Source of the DNA: Mucilaginibacter agri
GTDB lineage: Bacteria > Bacteroidota > Bacteroidia > Sphingobacteriales > Sphingobacteriaceae
Assembly: GCF_009928685.1 (NCBI RefSeq)
Contig: NZ_WWEO01000040.1
Span: 248,001-312,000 of the forward strand
Reading direction: 5' to 3'
DNA: 64,000 bases
The notes under the pieces are model-generated. The model searched no databases. It was not told the origin of the DNA and saw only the letters and a list, made by a program, of their open reading frames with translations. Positions 53,068 through 61,719 of the stretch are shown here, one piece after another; the first letter of the stretch is position 1, and each line of letters opens with the position of its first letter. The position numbers and the translations under genes were made by a program.

Positions 53068-53550
53068 ATGCCGGACCAGCCAAGCTACCTCAATTTCGAT
53101 AACGGCAAATACGCATGGAAACCGGATATTGACTACCGGGAGCATCCTGACCAATACCGCGTGGGTAAAGGTGAACAGGGCGTGCTGATCTGCGAACCTT
53201 ATAAAAGCGAGATCGGCCAATACTGGCGTTTTAAAACGGAAGCCATCGCCAAGGAAAGCAGTTTAAAAATATATGAGATATTCTCAGCATACCTCGCCGA
53301 CGGTGATTTTGTGGGTGCGGACATGGCCCGCAAATATCTGCAGATGGGCTTCACCCGCGCACGTCGCTACGCCAATTATAAGGGTGGTAAAAAATACGAT
53401 CAGGAAAATAACTACAGGCAGTTAGAGAAAGGCACCGGCGACGATGAGAAAGCAAGAGCTGCCGCCGTTTTTTTCAGCAGCTGGAAAAAGGCCGAAGCCA
53501 ACGAGCACTATGCCCGTCTAAAAAAACAGTGGAAGCATGAAAGGGGTTAA
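53068..53550 (+). CDS. DUF4385 family protein
   Basis: 160 residues from the ATG at 53068, 2 bp after the exonuclease III stop (an earlier ATG at 53041 lies inside that gene). The core [60 protein letters not shown] and [20 protein letters not shown] is characteristic of DUF4385. It is cytoplasmic, of unknown function, and common in repair and stress clusters. It overlaps the DUF2256 gene by 14 bp. Confidence 0.85.
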   Translation: MPDQPSYLNFDNGKYAWKPDIDYREHPDQYRVGKGEQGVLICEPYKSEIGQYWRFKTEAIAKESSLKIYEIFSAYLADGDFVGADMARKYLQMGFTRARRYANYKGGKKYDQENNYRQLEKGTGDDEKARAAAVFFSSWKKAEANEHYARLKKQWKHERG

Positions 53551-53674
53551 AAAAACAAACCTGCCCCAAAAGATCTGTGCCACCTGCGGGAAACCTTTTT
53601 CCTGGCGCAAAAAGTGGGAAAAGGTATGGGCTGAAGTTAAATACTGCTCGGAAAGATGCAGGCGTGGCCAGTAA
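53537..53674 (+). CDS. DUF2256 zinc-ribbon small protein
   Basis: 45 residues, ATG at 53537 inside the end of the DUF4385 gene, stop TAA at 53672-53674. It reads [20 protein letters not shown] then [18 protein letters not shown], with four Cys in CxxC and CxxxC pairs, the full DUF2256 pattern. It probably binds zinc. Often found next to DUF3253 or photolyase-like genes. Its overlap shows it is part of the exonuclease III operon. Confidence 0.9.
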   Translation: MKGVKKTNLPQKICATCGKPFSWRKKWEKVWAEVKYCSERCRRGQ

Positions 53675-53727
53675 TCGTTCAACTATTCCCGCTACAGTTT
53701 CCCGGGTTTTTTATTAATCGCTTGAGT

Positions 53728-54168
53728 TTACTTTCGCAAAACTTTGATCACACTGCCGGCTACGAGGCCGCCAAAAGTATACCAGGCAACAGTCAGAATT
53801 TTTGTTTTAACTGTCCGCGTTACCGGCTCATCATTCAGGCCCACTGGCTTCGTGAGCGTTAAAGCGCCAACACCTGCCACAAGTCCGGTTATTGCGCCAA
53901 TATAGGGCAACTGCTTTCTTTTACCGGTACCAATCATACTGTAATAGGCGGCATTGCTGATCAGGTCAGCAGCCATCGTTATCATAAATAACTTATCGCC
54001 CGTTGGTGCCGCGATGCCTGCCTTTTCCAGTCCTTTCGTCATAGCTTCTTCGCCGACCAGATCGACGCGGGGCGCATCATGATCGAATTTTTTGACCGCC
54101 TGGTGCAGGATATTCAAGGCGACGGTCCCGGCGATCCCGCCGATAATACTGCTTGCTAATCTCTTCAT
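53728..54168 (-). CDS. Small membrane protein next to ligase D
   Basis: 146 residues. A Gly-rich N-terminal helix (SIIGGIAGTVALNILHQAV) and two more hydrophobic segments (LPYIGAITGLVAGVGALTLT, VAWYTFGGLVAGSVIKVL). It starts 1 bp after the ligase D stop and is surely co-transcribed with it. I do not know the family by name; similar proteins lie beside ligD in other Sphingobacteriaceae as far as I recall. Inner-membrane location. Confidence 0.7.
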   Translation of the reverse strand: MKRLASSIIGGIAGTVALNILHQAVKKFDHDAPRVDLVGEEAMTKGLEKAGIAAPTGDKLFMITMAADLISNAAYYSMIGTGKRKQLPYIGAITGLVAGVGALTLTKPVGLNDEPVTRTVKTKILTVAWYTFGGLVAGSVIKVLRK

Positions 54169-54169
54169 A

Positions 54170-56881
54170 TTATTTGAATGTGGCCTGCGCCTTTTTTAGT
54201 GTTTTTTCAAGGTCTATGCCTTCGCCCAACACGCCATAAAATAAGTCGCCTGTTTCTTTCAGGCGGTCAAGCGCATTATGAATATTGAAATGCTGGATGG
54301 TCAGACCCGGTTTGACCTCATCCCAGCTCAGCGGCATGGAAACGGTAGCGCCTGGTTTTGGCCGGAGTGAATATGGGCCGGCAATTGTGGCACCGGGACG
54401 GTTCTGTAAAAAGTCCAGGTACATTTTGCCTTTTCGCGCGGCGATACTACGTTCCAAACTGGTATAATCCGGAATCTGCTCATGTACCTGCTTGACAATA
54501 ATATTCGCAAAAATCTGCGATTGCTGGTAACTGTATTTTCCAGCTAAGGGGATATAGATGTGCATACCTGTAGAACCCGAGGTTTTCGGATAGCTGGGCA
54601 CTTCAACCGCATCTAAAACGCCTTTAACGATCCGGGCAGCTTCTACCACCTGGTCATAGGTGTGTTTGTCCGGGTCCAAATCGATCACGCAGTAATCAGG
54701 GTTGTCCGGTGTTTCAGCCCTGCTGAACCAGGGATTGATCTCGATACAACCTAAAGAGTTCATCCATAACAAACTGGCCTCATCCGTGCCCACTAAATAC
54801 TTGGTGACCTTGCCCTCATCCGTGACATGGTCAAATGTTTTAGCCCAGTCCGGTGCTTTGTCAGTTACGTTCTTTTGGTAGAAGCTCTGGCCGTGAATGC
54901 CGCCGGGAAAACGGTTCAGCGACATGGGCCGGTCCTTCAGGTAGGGCATCATGAGCTCACCTACCTTGTAATAATAGTTCAGCATATCACCCTTCGTTAC
55001 CTTGTCTTCCGGCCAGTAGAGTTTAGTGACATGGTTGAATTTGAGTTCGTGACCACAAACTTTTTTGGTTTGGGTATCTTCCGTCGGATTGAGCAGGGTT
55101 TTGCGTTCCGTGTTTTTTACCGGCTCCAGTTTAAGTTCACTTTTTTTAGTTTTGGTGGTTTCTTTTTTGGCTGGTTTTGCTTTTGCTTCCGCGACGGTTT
55201 CTTCGGTATCGACAGGTGTCTCCAGTACCACGTTAGTGGCTTTTTTATCCGAACGCATGCCCTTAAACGAGGCCTGCCGGAATACGCCGTCACTGGTCAC
55301 CTCGGCAAAACCAACTTCGCAAACCAATTCGGGTTTAAGCCAGGTTGGTTTGGCGCCCATACGTTTTGGGCGGAAGCGGGTGGGTTTGTCTACATCCACT
55401 TCATAGTCAAAAGGGCTGTTCTTAGTGATGAGCGGCTTGAACTGCTCCATCATCTCCTTTTGCAGTTTATCGGAAAAGCCTGTACCAACCTTACCCACAA
55501 ATTGCAGGTCACCGTTATTATCATAGACCCCCAGTACCAGTGCACTGAAGGATTTGCCGGTAACTTCATTTTTGGTAAATCCGGCGATGACTACTTCCTG
55601 TCTTCTTTGTACTTTGACCTTCAACCATTCCTTGCTGCGCAGGTCGGACGTGTACACGCTGTCGGCTTTTTTGGCGATGATGCCTTCCAGCCCCATGCGT
55701 TCAGCAGCGGCAAAGAAGTGTATGCCATTCGCATCAAATACTTTGCTCTGGCGGATATGGTCGTTGTCAGTTGGTAAAATCGATTGCAATATGGCCTGAC
55801 GTTCACTGAGCGGCAGCCCCATCAGATTCTTGCCTTCGTACCACAAAATGTCGAAAATGTAGAACACTAGGTTACCGTCCGCTTCGCTGCGCCAGTTCTG
55901 CATAGCGCCGAAATCGGAAATGCCTTTGTCGTTCAATACTAATAGTTCACCATCCAATACGGCATTCATGCCCCATTTTTTCAAGGCATCGTTGATGGGA
56001 TAATATTTTTCGAACGGAAGATTATTGCGTGAAATGAGCGAGACTTCATCCTTTTGAATATTAGCAATAGCGCGGTAGCCATCCCATTTGACTTCGAACA
56101 GCCAGCCCGGTTCGTCAAAAGGCTCGTCCACCAGGGTGGCTTTCATGGGTTTGATATTGGCCGGTACTTTGGATTTAGGAGCTGCCTTTAAAATTTTTGC
56201 AACATCTGCTTTAGTGGTTTCCGGTTCTGCTGTTTCTACTTCTTCAGCCAGTTCCTGGTCAGGTACCACATCTTCTTCATGCCCATGCTGCCAGACCTTT
56301 TCACTGGTCTTTTCCATGGTTTCGATGGTTTTACCAGAGAGTACAGACTTATCTTTTTTTGTGATATCCTCGCTGGTCGCAAATTCGTCTTTGTGCTTGA
56401 TCATCAGCCAGCCGTTCTCACCCATGCCGTGGGTTTTGACCATGGCGAATTCACCGTTGAGTTTTTCACCGTGCAGTTTGATCTTCAGCTGACCTGAGGC
56501 CAGTTGCTTGAGTAAGTGTTTTTCCTGAGCTTTCTTGCCTTTGATCGGTTCGATCGGTTCATAGGTACCTTCGTCCCAAACGATCACCGTGCCGCCACCG
56601 TATTCGCCTTTGGGAATGATACCTTCGAAGTTGAGGTAGTCGAATGGATGATCTTCGACCATCATTGCCAGGTGTTTTACTTTTGGGTCCAGGCTGGGGC
56701 CTTTCGGCACGGCCCAGCTTTTGAGTACGCCGTCCATTTCCAGCCGGAAGTCATAATGCAGACGCGAGGCATCATGCTTCTGCACCACGAAAATCAAATG
56801 GTCTTTATCCTTGCTGGCCCCGGCTTTTGGCTCGGAGGTCTTTTTAAAATCCCTTTTCTTGACGTATTCCTTTAAGCCCAT
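54170..56881 (-). CDS. ligD: ATP-dependent DNA ligase D, multifunctional
   Basis: 903 residues with three domains in the order phosphoesterase, ligase, polymerase. PE domain (30-170): FVVQKHDASRLHYDFRLEMD. Ligase (about 240-545): nucleotidyl Lys K265 in LFEVKWDGYRA. A 60-residue Lys/Thr/Glu-rich linker follows. Polymerase/primase (about 600-900): DMLNYYYKVGELMMPYLKDR and catalytic Asp pair in CVIDLDPDKH. LigD joins double-strand breaks with Ku. No ku gene is in the window, so it must be elsewhere. Confidence 0.95.
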   Translation of the reverse strand: MGLKEYVKKRDFKKTSEPKAGASKDKDHLIFVVQKHDASRLHYDFRLEMDGVLKSWAVPKGPSLDPKVKHLAMMVEDHPFDYLNFEGIIPKGEYGGGTVIVWDEGTYEPIEPIKGKKAQEKHLLKQLASGQLKIKLHGEKLNGEFAMVKTHGMGENGWLMIKHKDEFATSEDITKKDKSVLSGKTIETMEKTSEKVWQHGHEEDVVPDQELAEEVETAEPETTKADVAKILKAAPKSKVPANIKPMKATLVDEPFDEPGWLFEVKWDGYRAIANIQKDEVSLISRNNLPFEKYYPINDALKKWGMNAVLDGELLVLNDKGISDFGAMQNWRSEADGNLVFYIFDILWYEGKNLMGLPLSERQAILQSILPTDNDHIRQSKVFDANGIHFFAAAERMGLEGIIAKKADSVYTSDLRSKEWLKVKVQRRQEVVIAGFTKNEVTGKSFSALVLGVYDNNGDLQFVGKVGTGFSDKLQKEMMEQFKPLITKNSPFDYEVDVDKPTRFRPKRMGAKPTWLKPELVCEVGFAEVTSDGVFRQASFKGMRSDKKATNVVLETPVDTEETVAEAKAKPAKKETTKTKKSELKLEPVKNTERKTLLNPTEDTQTKKVCGHELKFNHVTKLYWPEDKVTKGDMLNYYYKVGELMMPYLKDRPMSLNRFPGGIHGQSFYQKNVTDKAPDWAKTFDHVTDEGKVTKYLVGTDEASLLWMNSLGCIEINPWFSRAETPDNPDYCVIDLDPDKHTYDQVVEAARIVKGVLDAVEVPSYPKTSGSTGMHIYIPLAGKYSYQQSQIFANIIVKQVHEQIPDYTSLERSIAARKGKMYLDFLQNRPGATIAGPYSLRPKPGATVSMPLSWDEVKPGLTIQHFNIHNALDRLKETGDLFYGVLGEGIDLEKTLKKAQATFK

Positions 56882-56916
56882 CCCGGTTTTTTTTTACTTT
56901 GATCTGCTGACAACAA

Positions 56917-56932
56917 AGCCCCTTTCGGGGCT
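56917..56932 (-). terminator. Terminator of the DUF3606 gene
   Basis: Read on the reverse strand AGCCCC-GAAA-GGGGCT forms a stem with a stable GAAA loop and is followed by TTGTTGT. It separates the DUF3606 gene (stop at 56957) from the ligase D gene start at 56881. Confidence 0.65.
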
Positions 56933-56956
56933 CATGCAAATAATCACAATTACTTA

Positions 56957-57121
56957 CTATTTGATCTTTTTTTCGACCGCTGATCGTTGATTGCTGCCAG
57001 CGTTCTTTTTGGCGTCTTCTACCTTTTTAGGCGTTGTTCCCGTTTTCTTTGCTTCGTATTTCAATTCATGTGGTTGCTCGGATACCGAATGCCTTTCCAC
57101 TTTTGTCCCTCTTGTTGCCAT
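56957..57121 (-). CDS. DUF3606-like small protein
   Basis: 54 residues from the ATG at 57121: MATRGTKVERHSVSEQPHEL, then KYEAKKTGTTPKKVEDAKKN and a Lys-rich tail. The order SxxEPxELxYxAKKxGxTxxxVxxAxxxxG is that of DUF3606, a small family of unknown function frequent in stress-related clusters. It has its own terminator and lies upstream of ligD on the same strand. Confidence 0.7.
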   Translation of the reverse strand: MATRGTKVERHSVSEQPHELKYEAKKTGTTPKKVEDAKKNAGSNQRSAVEKKIK

Positions 57122-57258
57122 AGTTTTGATTGATTTTAGATGTACCTGATTAACAAGCTTATTCCGGTATGGTTTTAACTTGTAACTAAAGAATTGTCTT
57201 AATTCAATATTTGCACAACTAAAAGTCCCGGCGCTTGTTGCACTACAAAATAGCTCCT

Positions 57259-57510
57259 ATGAAAAATCCATTCCATAAAGAAAATAATACCGGGATCATC
57301 GTCGGCGCCATTGTTGCCGGAGCTTTAGCGGCCGGTGCGGGTATCTGGTTCTATCTGCGCGGCAAACGTGCTGCCGAGGCAGAAGCTTACCGCCACGAGC
57401 ACGCCCAGGATTACCTGAAAAACAAACAAAAGAAAAAGAAAAAGCATAAAACGGGCCTGGATGAGCTGGAGGATATCGTACAGCACCAACAGGCGACGCA
57501 CGAAGTATAA
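57259..57510 (+). CDS. Small single-helix membrane protein, YtxH-like
   Basis: 83 residues from the ATG at 57259 (the upstream TTG gives an implausible lead). A Gly/Ala-rich helix (GIIVGAIVAGALAAGAGIWF) is followed by a charged coil (RAAEAEAYRHEHAQDYLKNK and a K-rich run). Probably an inner-membrane protein with a cytoplasmic tail. It directly precedes DUF5655 with no gap, so both are one operon. Confidence 0.7.
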   Translation: MKNPFHKENNTGIIVGAIVAGALAAGAGIWFYLRGKRAAEAEAYRHEHAQDYLKNKQKKKKKHKTGLDELEDIVQHQQATHEV

Positions 57511-57912
57511 ATGAGCTGGACCTGCCCGAAATGTGACCGTGAACTTCCCTGGGCTGACTACCGGCATTATTGCCGGCGGGTCAGCCTGGATAGTTTATTC
57601 GAAGGACGTTCACAGGAGCTGGTATTGGTATTTGATAAGATATTGGCGGAAGTGGCCGACTGGCCAAAAGTGCTTATCGGTGTGACCCCGAACTGCATCG
57701 TCTTTACCCGGCGCGTCGGTTTCCTCATCATCCGGCCCATGAAAAAATGGCTGGACATTAAATTCTATTCGGCAGTAGCGCACCCGGAGAAACCTGTTAT
57801 CAAAAGCGTGGCTGTAGGCCGGAAATTCGCTAACCATATCCGGCTGACCACAACGGAAGACCTCCGGCCCGGCCTGTTCAAATATATTCGCGAGTCATAT
57901 GAACTGAAGTGA
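57511..57912 (+). CDS. DUF5655 family protein with N-terminal zinc-ribbon-like start
   Basis: 133 residues. It starts MSWTCPKCDRELPWADYRHYC with three Cys and a His that may bind zinc, then the DUF5655 core LFEGRSQELVLVFDKILAEV, IVFTRRVGFLIIRPMKKWLD and RLTTTEDLRPGLFKYIRESY. DUF5655 proteins are thought to act in transport or nucleic-acid contexts; function unknown. Its ATG follows the stop of the preceding gene immediately. Confidence 0.82.
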   Translation: MSWTCPKCDRELPWADYRHYCRRVSLDSLFEGRSQELVLVFDKILAEVADWPKVLIGVTPNCIVFTRRVGFLIIRPMKKWLDIKFYSAVAHPEKPVIKSVAVGRKFANHIRLTTTEDLRPGLFKYIRESYELK

Positions 57913-58168
57913 TTACACTTAATATTTTCTTTGCTAAAGCCATTAACAACCGAGAACAATATCTAAGCCATTTTTGTCGGTTAATTTATACGTAAAATTT
58001 TATCTCACATTTGGTTATTTCGATAGAAATCCTGATCTTTAGGTTGTATGGTTTGAGGACCTGATCCCGGTCGACTTGCGGTGGAGTGCATTTGCACCGT
58101 TCTTCTGCGCGACTTCATCGCTTTCAGCTTTTTAAGCTAACCGCCATACCTGCTGAAAGTGACTTCCT

Positions 58169-58546
58169 ATGAAAAAGATTTTGTTGCTGGACGACAATCT
58201 GGACATCGTTCAGATCGTCGAAGAAGTGCTGGCGTATGAACAGTACGAAGTGAAAAGCACGATGCAAGGCGCGGGCTTTCTCACCCTGATCGAAAGTTAT
58301 TCACCCGATTTGATCATAATAGATTACCGTCTGTCGGATGCCAACGGTGGTGAACTGTGCGCAGCGATCAAGTCGCATGCGCGATTTCGGGATATTCCGG
58401 TTATCATTTTTACTGCTTATATGCAACCCGGTCTCGACCTGCGCAAATTTGGCTGCGATGCAGTTATTGCAAAACCGTTCGATCTTGACGAATTATTGAC
58501 GGCTGTGCAGTCCCTCACTGGCGGTGAAAGTTTGCAGGAGGCTTAA
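58169..58546 (+). CDS. Stand-alone response-regulator receiver domain
   Basis: 125 residues, receiver domain only. Acidic pair in LLLDDNLDIVQIVE, phospho-acceptor D52 in LIIIDYRLSDANGG, Thr in VIIFTAY and Lys in VIAKPFDLDEL. It has no output domain, so it may act on a separate kinase or effector. Cytoplasmic. It is isolated, 256 bp after the DUF5655 gene. Confidence 0.9.
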   Translation: MKKILLLDDNLDIVQIVEEVLAYEQYEVKSTMQGAGFLTLIESYSPDLIIIDYRLSDANGGELCAAIKSHARFRDIPVIIFTAYMQPGLDLRKFGCDAVIAKPFDLDELLTAVQSLTGGESLQEA

Positions 58547-58571
58547 CTGACCACCGACAATTGATGATCTC

Positions 58572-58870
58572 TTAAAGGTCCGGTTCTTCGTAACTTTCGG
58601 TAAACACAGCAAGGTAAGCCTGCTCCGCTAAACTAAGCACTTGTCCATCGAAGTGCTTTAAGCCATTATGATCGAATATAAATTTCCCCAGGTAATCAGG
58701 ATTTTGTTCATCTGGCAGATCATCTGCCGGAGTATCTTGTTCCAATAGCTTCGGTGTGGGTGACGCGATATGCAGGACGTAGGTACAGCCTTTTACAGCG
58801 TTATCCCAATTCGTGTCGCTGGACAGATCAGCCTGAATGAAAGTCAGCCGTTCATCAGCTTCAACACCAC
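58572..58870 (-). pseudogene. Truncated SDR/epimerase fragment fused to an unknown tail
   Basis: The reverse strand from 58870 reads VEADERLTFIQADLSSDTNW then DNAVKGCTYVLHIASPTPK, the piece of extended SDRs (dihydroflavonol-reductase type) that normally follows about 45 residues of Rossmann fold; these are missing and a TAA stands right upstream. After SPTPK the sequence leaves the SDR family and continues as DLPDEQNPDYLGKFIFDHNG and a Glu/Asp-rich end, stop at 58572-58574. It is thus a mosaic of two gene pieces without a start codon. Confidence 0.6.
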
Positions 58871-59045
58871 CTTATCGCTACGCGAACTGGAAAGCGATGG
58901 CCTGATCACGCGCACGGTCTTTGCCGAGATTCCACCGCGGGTGGAGTATGCGCTTACGGAATTAGGAACTGAACTTTTACCCATTTGTGATCAGATCCGC
59001 CTTTGGGGTATAAAACATAAGGAGTCCGTTGCAGTTGTTCAGTGA
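58864..59045 (+). pseudogene. C-terminal half of an HxlR family regulator
   Basis: From about 58864 the forward frame reads TTLSLRELESDGLITRTVFA, EIPPRVEYALTELGTELLPI and CDQIRLWGIKHKES, the second helix, wing and last helix of HxlR regulators. The first 45-50 residues with the Cys and the recognition-helix start are absent; sequence to the left belongs to the SDR fragment on the other strand. HxlR genes are often divergent from SDR genes, so a deletion between the two would produce this junction. An ATG at 58770 opens the frame but only through antisense SDR sequence. Confidence 0.65.
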
Positions 59046-59117
59046 ATTTCTTAATCGCCGGGCCGATCTGCAAATACTGATGACGCGGCTAGGTCATAGC
59101 TGTGTTTTTGCGATGCT

Positions 59118-59873
59118 TCAACTGAAGTTGATGGACATGCCGCCGTCGATGACATAGTCACCTCCGGTGATATAGGACGCATCTTCTGAAGAGAGAAAGG
59201 ATACCAGCTCCCCGATTTCGCCGGGTTCGCCATATCTTTTCAGTAAAACTTTTTGGGCTATCGTATCCGCAAACTTTTCGAGTGCGGCAGCCGGGGCGCC
59301 GCTTTTTCCAAATATCGGCGTGCTGAACGGTCCGGGCGATATGGCATTAACGCGGATGCCTTTAGGAGCTAATTCAATGGCGGCAACCCTTGCCAATGAT
59401 TTCAGCGCCGCTTTGCTGGCACTGTATACGGACCTGTTTTGCGTACCCTGTGTAGCGCTGAGTGCTAATATGAAGATCACGGAAGCACCACTTTCCATGA
59501 GCGGTAAAAATTTCTGCAAGGTGAAAAAGGCACCCTTAAAATTGATATCCATAATTTGGTCGAACTGCGGTTCACTGACTTCTTCGATAGTGGACATATA
59601 CATTACACCGGCATTGATAACCAGCGAATTTACGTGGCCGAATTGTTTTTTTACCTGATCTGCCAGTTGACTTAAGTCTGCGATATTTGATTGGTCGGCG
59701 ACAATACCTGTGGTGCCCGGGCCTAATGTCTGCTCAGCTTCTTTAACAGCGTTTTGACTTCTGCCGGTGATCACCACTTCGGCCCCTTGCGCGATCAGTT
59801 CCTTTGCTATTCCATAACCGATGCCGCTATTTCCTCCGGTAATGACGGCAACTTTATCTTTATGCTTTTTCAT
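59118..59873 (-). CDS. Classical short-chain dehydrogenase/reductase
   Basis: 251 residues. Cofactor motif TGGNSGIG (12-19), VVITGRSQNA for NADPH binding, NAG in VINAGVMYMS, YSASK catalytic pair, and a C-terminal GGDYVIDGGMSINFS. Close relative of the SDR at 42430. Last gene of the MarR-SDR-zinc finger-cupin-SDR set, 4 bp after the cupin gene. Substrate unknown. Confidence 0.93.
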   Translation of the reverse strand: MKKHKDKVAVITGGNSGIGYGIAKELIAQGAEVVITGRSQNAVKEAEQTLGPGTTGIVADQSNIADLSQLADQVKKQFGHVNSLVINAGVMYMSTIEEVSEPQFDQIMDINFKGAFFTLQKFLPLMESGASVIFILALSATQGTQNRSVYSASKAALKSLARVAAIELAPKGIRVNAISPGPFSTPIFGKSGAPAAALEKFADTIAQKVLLKRYGEPGEIGELVSFLSSEDASYITGGDYVIDGGMSINFS

Positions 59874-59877
59874 ACTT

Positions 59878-60399
59878 TTAAACTGTTTTACGCTCAGCGC
59901 CGAAAACGATAAATAGAAGGCTACAGTCCTTGCCCGAACGGTTGTGCCAGCTATGGAAGGTTCCGTTGGTCACCATCATGTCGCCGGTTGTCATTGTCAC
60001 TTCTTGTAACTGGCCGTCTTCGCCAGGGTATCCGGCGGTTACTTCGCCACCGAGCACAATGGCTAGATCGATGCTGTCAGTGCGGTGCATTCCCTCGCTT
60101 TCACCGGGTATCATGGCTGGTGTACCCATGTCAATCGGGCCGGATGTTCTGAGCTCGCCTGGCCGTTTATCTGTTTCAGGTGGCAGCGTAAAAAGGTCAA
60201 CGCGCACTCCGCCGGGAGGGCCGAATATGCCCATTTGCTGGTATTCACCGAGCACTTGTTCCGGCCTCAAGGGGAGATCGGGAACCTGGTCGAATCCCCA
60301 AATATTGGTGAGGAAGTCAACGGTAGCGGTATCGAAGGTATCTGTTCTGGTGGCTACGCCGTTTTGACCTTCTGCTGTAATGATTCTTTTGATTTGCAT
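59878..60399 (-). CDS. Cupin domain protein
   Basis: 173 residues. The cupin core lies in the second half: GMHRTDSIDLAIVLGGEVTA and GDMMVTNGTFHSWHNRSGKD, giving conserved His in both cupin motifs (H in GMHRTDS and HSWHN). The first half resembles the front of cupins acting on aromatic or hydroxyketone compounds. Probably a metal-binding dioxygenase, isomerase or sensor. It lies between the zinc-finger and SDR genes with gaps of 3-4 bp. Confidence 0.87.
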   Translation of the reverse strand: MQIKRIITAEGQNGVATRTDTFDTATVDFLTNIWGFDQVPDLPLRPEQVLGEYQQMGIFGPPGGVRVDLFTLPPETDKRPGELRTSGPIDMGTPAMIPGESEGMHRTDSIDLAIVLGGEVTAGYPGEDGQLQEVTMTTGDMMVTNGTFHSWHNRSGKDCSLLFIVFGAERKTV

Positions 60400-60402
60400 G
60401 GT

Positions 60403-60660
60403 TTATTTAATTTTCTCCAGGCTTACTGTTATTAGCTTTTGCATCTCCTTTTTAAGATCGTCGTCAAGTTGTTTGGTCTGCATGAACTGAAGCTCATGAA
60501 CTAGTTGATCGATCATGATGCTTTGCTGTTCGTAAACCCGGCATAGAGAACAGCAGGCCAGGTGTAACTGCAAAGCCATCTCATAACGCATAGTGATGCC
60601 GCCGATCTGTTTTTTCTCGATCAGAAACGTCGCCCTTTTACAGTTAGAGATGATTTTCAT
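60403..60660 (-). CDS. Small zinc-finger protein, anti-sigma-like (zf-HC2 type)
   Basis: 85 residues. NCKRATFLIEKKQIGGITMR and LHLACCSLCRVYEQQSIMID carry a Cys early and an HxxxCxxC group, the pattern of the ZAS domain of anti-sigma factors. There is no membrane helix or sensor domain, so it would be a soluble short form. No sigma-factor gene is near; the broken ECF sigma gene at 36.5 kb is far away. It lies 5 bp after the SDR stop and 3 bp before the cupin start. Confidence 0.72.
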   Translation of the reverse strand: MKIISNCKRATFLIEKKQIGGITMRYEMALQLHLACCSLCRVYEQQSIMIDQLVHELQFMQTKQLDDDLKKEMQKLITVSLEKIK

Positions 60661-60665
60661 GAAGC

Positions 60666-61592
60666 CTATTTGTTGAACCGGTGGATCGCTTCGTAGGCAT
60701 TATCCTGATAGATGGTGTTTTTAAGATCGGTGTAGAACGTGCTTTGGTCAACCACGTCGCCAGACAATTTACCTGCTCTACTTGCATAAAATACACCGCT
60801 TTGATAGCGATCTTCCGAAACTCCGTCCACCAGGCGTTTGACACCTGTTTCTAAACTATGCACCATATCGCCCAATAACGGAAATACAATAGGCATCATG
60901 ATGTATTTCAACATAAAGCGCATCGGCGCGGGCAAACTATCCCGCGCATTAGTTCCCTTCGTGTTCCCGGGACTCATCACCACAAATTTGAGCTGGGGGT
61001 ATTTCCTGGCCATGGCTAAGGTCCACATTGTTCCTGCATATTTTACATAACCGTAGGCTTGGGTTACATCGAAATGTTTGCCGAAATAGGATCCGTCAAG
61101 AACGCCGGCGAATTCATCTGCTGAGGAAGTTTTCATAGCAACTGGTTTCATGCCAAGACTTTTTACCCCCGGAACAGCTTCAGCACTGACAAACAGCACC
61201 GCTTTTTTTAACAAATCTCGTTTGATCAATTCCTCCACGACTACAACATTGCCCAAGATATTGGTAGCGGCCAATTGATTCATACCGGACGGCGTAATTT
61301 GAGCCGCAGTTTTTCCCACCATTCCACCTGCATTTAAAATCACCGCATCGATGGGTTCCTTTATTTGTGCTACGGCGTTTATCACCGAACTGGCATCTGC
61401 AACATCGCCAATGACTATTTCAAAGATATTTTTATCGGTTTGCGCCTCAAGTTCCTTTTTTGCCTCCTCGGCTTTAGCCTGGCTTCTACAAAAAAGAATG
61501 ACCTTTCTGGTTTCTTTTTTCATGGCCAGCTGCCGGGCAGCCTCTTTACCAAGCCCGGCATTCGCGCCGATAATTAAAATGCCTTCGTTCAT
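60666..61592 (-). CDS. SDR family oxidoreductase, retinol-dehydrogenase-like
   Basis: 308 residues from the ATG at 61592 (MNEGILIIGANAGLGKEAAR); the open frame to 61673 crosses the operator repeats and adds an unlikely lead. TGxNxGxG is replaced by GANAGLG; NAGGMVGKTAAQITPSG, the YGYVK-type YxxxK (TQAYGYVKYAG) and MSPGNTKGTNARDS follow. Long SDRs of this group act on lipophilic or aromatic substrates. First structural gene after MarR; likely repressed by it through the boxes at 61597-61706. Confidence 0.88.
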   Translation of the reverse strand: MNEGILIIGANAGLGKEAARQLAMKKETRKVILFCRSQAKAEEAKKELEAQTDKNIFEIVIGDVADASSVINAVAQIKEPIDAVILNAGGMVGKTAAQITPSGMNQLAATNILGNVVVVEELIKRDLLKKAVLFVSAEAVPGVKSLGMKPVAMKTSSADEFAGVLDGSYFGKHFDVTQAYGYVKYAGTMWTLAMARKYPQLKFVVMSPGNTKGTNARDSLPAPMRFMLKYIMMPIVFPLLGDMVHSLETGVKRLVDGVSEDRYQSGVFYASRAGKLSGDVVDQSTFYTDLKNTIYQDNAYEAIHRFNK

Positions 61593-61596
61593 TTTT

Positions 61597-61706
61597 TTAT
61601 TTCGATTATACAATAGTACGACTATCGAAATAAAATGATAGTAGGAATCGTTTTTTTTAGATTCAGATGACATTGTTCGTATTTAAAAAAGTACGGACTT
61701 CGAAAT
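61597..61706. promoter_or_regulatory. Operator-like repeats between MarR and the SDR gene
   Basis: TTATTTCGAT (61597-61606) and ATCGAAATAA (61624-61633) are perfect 10-bp inverted copies 17 bp apart. A related direct repeat is GTACGACTATCGAAAT (61616-61631) and GTACGGACTTCGAAAT (61691-61706), identical at 12 of 16 positions. Together they cover the gap between the MarR stop and the SDR start and are different from the ACCAAAWGGT boxes at 39-47 kb. Confidence 0.6.
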
Positions 61707-61719
61707 ATTCAGCTAAAAA

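Noticed and set aside
54827..55777. Open frame of 316 codons opposite ligase D
   Set aside because: Antisense shadow of the ligase gene; Phe- and Val-rich composition follows from the Lys/Glu-rich linker on the coding strand.
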